In this document: piece after piece, positions 5,160 to 6,626 of the stretch
Numbering within the stretch: position 1 is the first letter of the stretch
How the letters are laid out: each line of letters opens with the position of its first letter
Assembly (NCBI GenBank): GCA_040905285.1
Contig: JBBDRV010000127.1
Span: 1 to 6,626 of the forward strand
Length of the DNA: 6,626 nt
Reading direction: 5' to 3'
DNA from: JBBDRV01 sp040905285
GTDB taxonomy: Bacteria; Bacteroidota; Rhodothermia; Balneolales; Balneolaceae
Position numbers and translations under genes: made by a program
Notes under the pieces: model-generated
What the model was told of the DNA's origin: nothing
What the model saw: only the letters and a program-made list of their open reading frames with translations
The model's database searches: none

Positions 5160-6482
5160 TTAAAAGGCAGTCCCTTTTGCATATTGAAACATATCCGGTC
5201 GTCCCAGCCAGTCGTAAAACTCTTTGTACAGGACACGCAGATTGGTGCTCCCCATCATTTTTTTTACGGCTGATCGGATCTTCTTCTTTTCGTCGGCCTT
5301 CAGATCATATCGGAAATCCTTTTTGATCTTCTTAATTACATCGCTGGCAATGGCTGTCTGGCGTCGCATCACGGGCAGATGGGAGTTTGCGGAAAACCGC
5401 TGCCGTATAAACCGGGCGGGAACTGACTTGTAACGAATCGGGATATCTTCCTCGGCGAAACGTTCCCGTTTCAGCCAGTTCGTATAGGAGGTAAGTTTGT
5501 CAAGATAGGTCCGGGTGGCTTTAAACTCGATTCGATTGATATAATCAGAGTTGTGGCTTTCCAGCAGGTGATTCACCTGGTCAAAGAAGCTTTGAAACGT
5601 GTACTTGCCATTCAACACCCGCTTTGCCAGTGCCTCCATTCCCATCTCGGGAATGGTGTCTTCCCCCAGCTCCGGCAAAACATTGGAAATATAGTCCGAA
5701 AAAACCTTGTTGGGAGAGATGATCATGATGTCGCGGGAACTGATCGACTCTTTAAACCGGTAGAGCAAAAAAGCGATACGGTGCAGGGCAATCGAGGTCT
5801 TCCCCGAACCGGCCACTCCCTGGATGATCAGTACGGGTGAGGTTTCATTTCGAATGATGGCATTTTGATCACGTTGAATCGTGGCGACAATATTTTTCAT
5901 TTTATCATCGCCCGACCGGCTTAGTTCTTTTTGCAGTACGTCATCCCGGATGTACAAATCCGACTCCAACATCATTTCCATTTCACCGTCTTTGATGCGA
6001 TACTGACGTTTGCGAACAATTTCACCCTCTCTGGTACCTGATGGCGCCTCGAAAGACGCTTCTCCTGGTTCAAAGTCATAAAACATACTCGATACGGGAG
6101 CCCGCCAGTCGTGGATAAGATTTTCGTTCTCTTCCTCGTCAAAATAGGAGTGCATCCCGATATAGACCGGGGTGGCTTTTTCCGATCCCGCTTCTGAAAA
6201 ATCAATACGGCCAAAGTAGGGAGATGCAATCAGTTTCTGCAGCCGGGTCTTATAGGCCACAGCCGCCTCACCAGAAATCGCCTGCATATTTACCGATTGT
6301 TTGATCGAAGCTTTTTCGGCAGCGTCCATCCCCGTTTTGTTTTCATACATGTAGTTCTTCTGCTCCTGGAGCTCTTGTGACTGCCTGGCAACAGTTGAAT
6401 CCACTTTCCGGTAGGCATTCTCCAGTTTTTCAATCATCCGATTGAGGTATTTCCGCTCGTCTGTCTCAGTTTTGTTAAACAT
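5160..6482 (-). CDS. helD: HelD-type RNA polymerase-associated helicase/ATPase, N-terminal part, truncated by TAA
   Basis: HelD proteins are superfamily 1 ATPases related to UvrD/Rep that bind RNA polymerase and help release it from stalled complexes or DNA. The first ~60 residues form a charged coiled-coil-like arm (DERKYLNRMIEKLENAY, then many Gln/Glu/Lys), matching the N-terminal arm of the family. IYIGMHSYFDEE-like and DWRAPVSSMFYDFEPGEA segments follow, and then a Q-motif-like RDQNAIIR and Walker A, GVAGSGKTSIALHR (about 222-235 counted from ATG). The ORF ends at TAA (5160-5162) after GRPDMFQYAKGTAF. The same frame continues without any shift into the C-terminal motifs, giving about 684 codons in all, the normal family size. 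The start chosen is ATG at 6480-6482; a TTG at 6507-6509 would add nine residues but overlaps the upstream gene's end. The upstream gene stops only 19 bases before the ATG, so the two may share a transcript. Confidence 0.85.
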   Translation of the reverse strand: MFNKTETDERKYLNRMIEKLENAYRKVDSTVARQSQELQEQKNYMYENKTGMDAAEKASIKQSVNMQAISGEAAVAYKTRLQKLIASPYFGRIDFSEAGSEKATPVYIGMHSYFDEEENENLIHDWRAPVSSMFYDFEPGEASFEAPSGTREGEIVRKRQYRIKDGEMEMMLESDLYIRDDVLQKELSRSGDDKMKNIVATIQRDQNAIIRNETSPVLIIQGVAGSGKTSIALHRIAFLLYRFKESISSRDIMIISPNKVFSDYISNVLPELGEDTIPEMGMEALAKRVLNGKYTFQSFFDQVNHLLESHNSDYINRIEFKATRTYLDKLTSYTNWLKRERFAEEDIPIRYKSVPARFIRQRFSANSHLPVMRRQTAIASDVIKKIKKDFRYDLKADEKKKIRSAVKKMMGSTNLRVLYKEFYDWLGRPDMFQYAKGTAF

Positions 6483-6501
6483 GTACAGTAGTGTCCAATT
6501 G

Positions 6502-6626
6502 TTAGTCAAAGAGCCCCAACTGGTTACGAGTATGGGCCTCTAAATCCGTGAGTGATTCGTCGGAGAATAGCTGTTTGAGCGTCATACGCTCCAATATGGC
6601 TACACTCAGAACTTGCATCATCGTGT
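6502..6626 (-). CDS. C-terminal end of an unrecognised protein (partial)
   Basis: The minus strand is open from the right edge to TAA at 6502-6504, giving 40 codons that include AILERMTLKQLFSDESL and end in ARNQ-like THTRNQ-type polar helix residues followed by QLGLFD. It looks like an amphipathic helical tail and reads more like coding sequence than the other frames, but it is too short for a family call. Its stop lies 19 bases before the HelD ATG on the same strand, compatible with an operon. Two ATGs near the edge (6616-6621) mean a tiny free-standing ORF is also possible, though the tail of a longer gene is more likely. Confidence 0.4.
   Translation of the reverse strand, partial: TMMQVLSVAILERMTLKQLFSDESLTDLEAHTRNQLGLFD

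Noticed and set aside
4866..5273. A 135-codon plus-strand ORF crossing the HelD stop codon
   Set aside because: It is antisense to HelD sequence on both sides of the stop and shows no motif of its own.
6482..6509. TTG at 6507-6509 as the HelD start
   Set aside because: It would add nine residues (beginning MTNNWT) not typical of the family and overlap the upstream gene's stop; ATG at 6482 starts directly before the conserved arm.

Overview
This 6.6 kb window comes from a bacterial chromosome or contig. Base composition is moderate and the gene starts have no convincing Shine-Dalgarno sequences (the ACR3 start is GTG, and others sit in AT-rich leaders). The promoter in front of arsR fits the Bacteroidota-type pattern (TTG, about 20 bases, then TAnnTTTG-like). 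Together with the protein flavours this suggests a member of the Bacteroidota/Balneolota group. That placement is an inference, and I cannot name a genus.

Layout. The minus strand of 1-427 holds the start of a CheB/CheR-type hybrid chemosensory protein that runs off the left edge. Just upstream of it (458-667, minus) is a wrecked sensor gene: a short ORF in which the two ends of a GAF domain have been joined after loss of its middle, and which then stops. From 790 to 3250 on the plus strand lies an arsenic-resistance cluster: promoter and palindromic operator, an ArsR/SmtB repressor rich in cysteine pairs, a calcineurin-like metallophosphoesterase, and an ACR3 arsenite efflux permease. The gap before ACR3 contains a perfect 24-bp tandem duplication, a possible internal promoter and a small open frame. 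A type I phosphoribosyltransferase (3373-3948, plus) follows; its conserved N-terminus continues upstream of the first usable start codon. It converges on a small uncharacterised gene (3993-4310, minus). The right third (4428-6482, minus) is a HelD-type superfamily 1 helicase/ATPase interrupted by one in-frame TAA. At the right edge is the last part of another minus-strand gene that I do not recognise.

How it works together. ArsR should repress the cluster until As(III) binds its cysteines; ACR3 then exports arsenite. The phosphoesterase is tightly coupled to arsR and is probably part of the response, but its substrate is unknown. No arsenate reductase lies in the window. The flanking genes show three independent kinds of damage: an internal deletion, an apparently lost start codon and a nonsense codon. 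This is either real decay around the ars cluster or draft-assembly error.
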